From assembly GCA_013397695.1 (NCBI GenBank), contig VYZI01000392.1:504644-568643 (forward strand): a DNA stretch of 64,000 nucleotides, given 5' to 3'. This document shows, in pieces, positions 63,830 to 64,000 of this stretch. The stretch is from Centropus unirufus (Eukaryota > Chordata > Aves > Cuculiformes > Centropidae). Within the stretch, counting starts at the first letter, position 1; each line of letters starts with the position of its first letter. The translations under genes and the position numbers were made by a program. A model generated the notes under the pieces. The model had not been told where the DNA came from and made no database searches. It was given only the letters and a program-made list of their open reading frames with translations.

Positions 63830-63982
63830 AGCTTCTGCAGAGGGAGGTGGTTGAGTCTCCATCCCTGGAGTTATTTAAATGACGGGTGGGTGAGGTGCTC
63901 AGGGGTCTGGTTTAGTAATGAACACGTACAGTTGAACTCAATGATCTCATGGGTCTTTTTCAACCAAAGGATTCTATGAGAA
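63830..63982 (+). mobile_element. CR1 LINE 3'-end fragment (sense, different subfamily)
   Basis: Matches the tail of CR1 types ending TGGAGTCTCCATCCCTGGAG: here GGTTGAGTCTCCATCCCTGG, then GGGGTCTGGTTTAGTAATG, AACTCAATGATCTCATGGGT and TTTTCAACCAAAGGATTCTA. It is older or more diverged than the others. It follows the last poly(A) signal, which suggests the gene has ended. Confidence 0.85.
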
Positions 63983-64000
63983 ATCTGTCCTAACCCAGTC

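Noticed and set aside
1..64000. CRISPR arrays, tRNA/rRNA genes, bacterial operons, endogenous retrovirus LTR pairs
   Set aside because: Looked for on both strands. The repeats present are microsatellites, minisatellites, local duplications and CR1 fragments; no cloverleaf, spaced direct-repeat array or paired LTR was seen by eye. A systematic search with tRNAscan and RepeatMasker was not possible here.

Overview
The window is vertebrate nuclear DNA, most likely from a bird. It has long AT-rich introns, strong GT-AG splice sites around exons that join into one protein, and six 3'-end fragments of CR1 LINE retrotransposons, the dominant avian repeat. Bacterial-style features (operons, ribosome binding sites, CRISPR) are absent. 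Turtle or crocodilian origin cannot be excluded from the sequence alone, because CR1 is also common there.

The one gene I can support is SPHKAP (SPHK1 interactor and AKAP domain containing; also called SKIP), on the + strand. Eleven coding exons lie between 18699 and 61683. All boundaries are GT-AG and all exon phases agree. Joined, they give 5,050 bases, or 1,682 residues plus a stop. This lacks only the extreme N-terminus (roughly a dozen residues from a short first coding exon, judged from my memory of the ~1,700-residue human protein). I number exons 2 to 12 on that basis and residues from the first complete codon in the window. I could not find exon 1; it is probably upstream of the window.

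Layout. 1-150: purine microsatellite. About 165-1640: GC- and CpG-rich block, mostly a degenerate minisatellite. 1643-18698: AT-rich DNA, probably intron 1, with a CR1 fragment and a 19-base tandem repeat. 18699-49142: five small exons (2-6) spread over 30 kb, including a 20.9-kb intron. 49426-53161: the giant 3.7-kb exon 7, carrying the anchoring helices and repeated serine-rich modules. 55613-61683: five small exons (8-12) ending in the conserved C-terminal domain shared with AKAP11. 61684 to about 63750: 3' UTR, with an 89-base assembly gap and several polyadenylation signals. 63830-63982: a CR1 tail.

The encoded protein is a scaffold that binds protein kinase A regulatory subunits (reported to be type I specific, two sites). 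It also carries an acidic DFLTASE motif of the kind that binds the ER protein VAP. I found no RNA gene, virus, DNA transposon or second convincing protein-coding gene. The most speculative item is a scatter of protein-like open segments with partial splice signals on the minus strand of the 20.9-kb intron (31.6-36.7 kb). I do not recognise it and it may be chance.
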